A stretch of 6,090 bases of DNA from Candidatus Zymogenus sp. (GTDB lineage: Bacteria > Desulfobacterota > Zymogenia > Zymogenales > Zymogenaceae). Positions 4,251 to 6,090 of this stretch are shown piece by piece. The stretch is from NCBI GenBank assembly GCA_030613285.1, contig JAUWME010000158.1, positions 1-6,090 of the forward strand. The letters run 5' to 3'. The first letter of the stretch is position 1; every line of letters begins with the position of its first letter. The notes below the pieces were generated by a model. That model did not search any database. It saw only the letters and a list, made by a program, of their open reading frames with translations, and was not told the origin of the DNA. The position numbers were made by a program, and so were the translations under genes.

Positions 4251-5255
4251 TTGATTGTTTTGGCTGCAGCCTTTGAGTTCACCTGTGGATATAACGATTC
4301 TGGGGGAATTGTGGCAACGATGGTTTTTACCGGGGCGTTGGAACCAAGAAAGGCGCTTATGCTCGCTGCATTTTTTGAGTTTATCGGGGCACTCTTTTTG
4401 GGAACGGCAGTTGCAGAGACCTTCACCCAGGGAATTGTAAAGGTGGTGGATCTCGATATCCTCGTGGTGTGGTCGGCGCTCACAAGCGCTTTAAGCTGGA
4501 ACATACTTGCGGGCTATCGCGGAATTCCTTCCAGTTCGACCCACGCCATCATAGGCGGTCTTATGGGTGCAGTTTTGATCTCTATTGGACATGAGGCGGT
4601 GATTTGGATAAAGATAATCGAAGTCTTTCTGATACTAATACTATCGCCCATTCTTGGGGTGGTCTTCGGTTTTTCATTGACAAAATTGACAAATAAGTTG
4701 TTCGGTTCTTTTTCCCCGAAATCGGTAAGAAGCATCTTTTTGAAATCCCAGATTGTGAGCTCGGCGGCATTGTCTCTAAGCCACGGCACAAATGACGCCC
4801 AGAAGACTATGGGAATAATCACGCTGGCCCTAATAATTCTCCATAGCCAATACCCTGAAACCATGAGTCCTTTTTATGATGGTGGGGCGGGTTTTAGTGT
4901 ACCTTTTTGGGTCAAAATGGTTTGCGCCTCGGCAATATCATTAGGGGTTCTTACAGGCGGCGCCAGAATAATGAAGACCCTGGGAGGAGGGATTTACAAG
5001 GTTCGCTCTGTACACGGGTTTTCGGCACAGACGTCTTCGGCGGGAATTATCTATCTTTCTGCAATCCTGGGATTTCCTGTCAGCACTACACAGGTGGTTT
5101 CTTCATCAATTGTGGGCGCAGGAACGGCCGAGAGGGCTAATGCCGTAAGGTGGAATGTGGTTAGAAATATCATTGCAACGTGGTTGATTACTGTACCGTC
5201 AACCATAATTATTGGCGGGGTTATATACTTAATTTTGGATGCTGTTAGGGGATAA
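4251..5255 (+). CDS. PiT-family inorganic phosphate permease
   Basis: This inner-membrane symporter takes up inorganic phosphate with low affinity. From TTG 4251 it has 334 residues and roughly nine to ten hydrophobic segments. The duplicated PiT signatures are present: GYNDSGGIVAT (13-23) and SHGTNDAQKTMGI (177-189), plus GIPSSSTHAIIGG (91-103) and GFPVSTTQVVSSS (274-286). The second has Q281 where the first has H98. The start is a problem. TTG 4251 has no ribosome binding site and cuts the first membrane segment. The open frame extends to 4218, reading IETTFLIFFFALI before the annotated VLAAAF, with AGGGGGAG (4207-4214) just upstream, but the codon there is ATA. The intervening codons include only CTG 4233 as another rare start. 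I give 4251 as the first conventional start, but 4218 (345 residues) fits the family better. Six bases separate it from the DUF47 gene, its usual partner. Confidence 0.9.
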   Translation: MIVLAAAFEFTCGYNDSGGIVATMVFTGALEPRKALMLAAFFEFIGALFLGTAVAETFTQGIVKVVDLDILVVWSALTSALSWNILAGYRGIPSSSTHAIIGGLMGAVLISIGHEAVIWIKIIEVFLILILSPILGVVFGFSLTKLTNKLFGSFSPKSVRSIFLKSQIVSSAALSLSHGTNDAQKTMGIITLALIILHSQYPETMSPFYDGGAGFSVPFWVKMVCASAISLGVLTGGARIMKTLGGGIYKVRSVHGFSAQTSSAGIIYLSAILGFPVSTTQVVSSSIVGAGTAERANAVRWNVVRNIIATWLITVPSTIIIGGVIYLILDAVRG

Positions 5256-5261
5256 TTATCT

Positions 5262-5864
5262 ATGAAACTGTTTAGAAAAAAACCGGATTTTTACGGACAC
5301 CTTTTGAGACAGGCAGAAAATGCCCACGAGGGATTGAAGGCCTTGAAGGAGTTTACGAATAACCAATGTGAGGAATGTGCGATAAGAGTAAATGATTTGG
5401 AAAAGAAGGGGGACGAGGAGAGAAGAATCTTGATTGAGGAATTGAACAACACCTTTGTAACACCTTTTGATCGCGAGGATATTTTTCAGCTCTCCCGTGC
5501 TCTTGATGATGTGATGGACTATGCGGATTCTGCCGTTGTGGAGCTTGAGATATATGGAATTAAAGCCGACGACCATGTTAAAAAAAAGGTGGATATATTG
5601 ATTGGGGCTGGAAGTGAGCTTGTAAGATCTATGAAGCATCTCGAGGCATATCCAAAAATAGCAAATGACCATGCCGTCAAGGCAAAAAAATACGAAAATT
5701 TTATGGAGGCGGCATATCGTCAGGCAGTCTCCGAGCTATTTTGCGGAACTGACCCGATATATATGTTAAAGATGAGAGAGATTTATCGACACTTGTCAAA
5801 CTGTGCAGACAGGGTGGACGAGGCGGCAAACATAATCCTAAGTATTGTGATGAAATCCACATGA
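5262..5864 (+). CDS. DUF47 / PhoU-like partner of the PiT permease
   Basis: This 200-residue cytoplasmic all-helical protein belongs to the DUF47 (TIGR00153) family, related to PhoU and regularly encoded next to PiT permeases. It is thought to modulate phosphate transport. The family hallmark TPFDREDIFQLSRALDDVMD is at residues 67-86, with acidic residues placed for metal binding as in PhoU. A second PhoU-like helix, REIYRHLSNCADRVDEAAN, is at 172-190. Length is slightly under the usual 205-215. ATG 5262 is supported by AGGGG (5247-5251) at 10 nt spacing, overlapping the end of the permease gene. The 6-bp gap indicates one operon and probably translational coupling. Coiled-coil-like helices run throughout, and no membrane segment or signal peptide is present. 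Confidence 0.94.
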   Translation: MKLFRKKPDFYGHLLRQAENAHEGLKALKEFTNNQCEECAIRVNDLEKKGDEERRILIEELNNTFVTPFDREDIFQLSRALDDVMDYADSAVVELEIYGIKADDHVKKKVDILIGAGSELVRSMKHLEAYPKIANDHAVKAKKYENFMEAAYRQAVSELFCGTDPIYMLKMREIYRHLSNCADRVDEAANIILSIVMKST

Positions 5865-5914
5865 AAAATTATGTGGAGGAGCGGATGTCCGGTAATTCCG
5901 CTTGGAGATATTAG
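5861..5914 (+). other. 17-codon ORF overlapping the DUF47 stop (ATGA)
   Basis: ATG 5861 overlaps the TGA of the DUF47 gene by an ATGA junction and reads 17 codons (MKNYVEERMSGNSAWRY) to TAG 5912. ATGA overlaps often mean translational coupling, but the peptide is too short to judge and no family is recognised. It may be chance. Confidence 0.15.
5880..5902. repeat. small hairpin between the DUF47 and ferredoxin-type genes
   Basis: AGCGGA (5880-5885) pairs with TCCGCT (5897-5902) around an 11-base loop. No T tract follows directly. The nearest is TTTTT at 5925-5929, more than 20 bp away, so it is a poor terminator. It may be an mRNA structure separating the phosphate pair from the next gene. 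Confidence 0.3.
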
Positions 5915-5971
5915 TAATTAAGCGTTTTTACATGAGGATTGAAATGTTGAGAAATAGTAAGGAGAAATGCG

Positions 5972-6090
5972 ATGGGCGGTAACGAAACATTTGACATCAA
6001 GGTGGACAAAGAAGCGTGTACAAAGTGCGGAGCCTGCGTGGACGTGTGTCCAGCCCATATTTTTTATATGGAGTCTAAGGAGATTGAAAA
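5972..6090 (+). CDS. 4Fe-4S ferredoxin-type protein, N-terminus only (partial)
   Basis: The first 39 codons and two bases of a protein run off the right edge. Residues 16-27, CTKCGACVDVCP, are the classic CxxCxxCxxxCP motif that binds a [4Fe-4S] cluster, preceded by the usual FDIKVDKEA strand. The protein is therefore a cytoplasmic or complex-bound electron carrier or a larger enzyme with an N-terminal ferredoxin domain. Ferredoxin-fused nitroreductases and iron-sulfur flavoproteins begin in a similar way. A second cluster motif would lie outside the window. ATG 5972 is well supported by AAGGAG (5959-5964) with 7 nt spacing. It starts 107 bp after the DUF47 stop on the same strand. No convincing promoter is visible in that gap, so read-through from the phosphate operon is possible. 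Confidence 0.85.
   Translation, partial: MGGNETFDIKVDKEACTKCGACVDVCPAHIFYMESKEIE

Noticed and set aside
4145..4504. 119-codon minus-strand ORF at the start of the permease gene
   Set aside because: It is antisense to the PiT signature region and has no start context.
5256..5672. 138-codon minus-strand ORF opposite the DUF47 gene
   Set aside because: It is antisense to a clearly recognisable DUF47 protein, with no ribosome binding site and no family resemblance.

Overview
The window reads as chromosome from a Gram-negative, probably anaerobic bacterium with moderate to low GC. A member of the Desulfobacterota or another former deltaproteobacterial lineage fits best. This rests on a methyltransferase-type corrinoid protein, a TPR-plus-AMIN envelope protein, a [4Fe-4S] ferredoxin-type protein, and intergenic repeats of the TGTCATTCCCGCGAAAGCGGGAATCCAG and TGTCATTGCGA types. 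The taxonomic call is inference. No tRNA, rRNA, CRISPR array, transposase or phage gene was seen.

Layout. (1) 1-985: a self-contained transcription unit. It has a near-consensus sigma-70 promoter (7-35), a cobalamin-binding corrinoid protein (119-757), a GT-rich repetitive tail (about 763-850) and a strong intrinsic terminator (929-985). (2) 986-1117: short hairpins and no gene. (3) 1118-2587, minus strand: an exported protein with TPR-like repeats, a long Lys/Pro/Glu linker and a C-terminal AMIN domain. It lacks the amidase domain that usually follows. Its promoter matches the consensus perfectly (2694-2722, minus). (4) 2588-2775: a very AT-rich divergent control region with two TTGTAA-type dyads. 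(5) 2776-3734, plus: a small secreted six-cysteine protein of unknown function, a short cryptic ORF with purine-rich repeats, and a UspA-type universal stress protein with the full ATP-binding motif. (6) 3735-4200: a gene-free region built from several copies of a short palindromic repeat around a second 171-bp terminal-inverted-repeat element. (7) 4218/4251-5864: a PiT-family phosphate permease followed after 6 bp by a DUF47/PhoU-like partner, a known low-affinity phosphate uptake pair. (8) 5972-6090: the first 39 codons of a 4Fe-4S protein that runs off the right edge.

Most genes belong to known families, and I do not see clear evidence of a new multi-gene system. The points most worth a second look are the phosphate permease with no ordinary start codon at its family-appropriate N-terminus, the repeat cluster that may supply that operon's promoter, the AMIN protein without an amidase domain, and the divergent control region.
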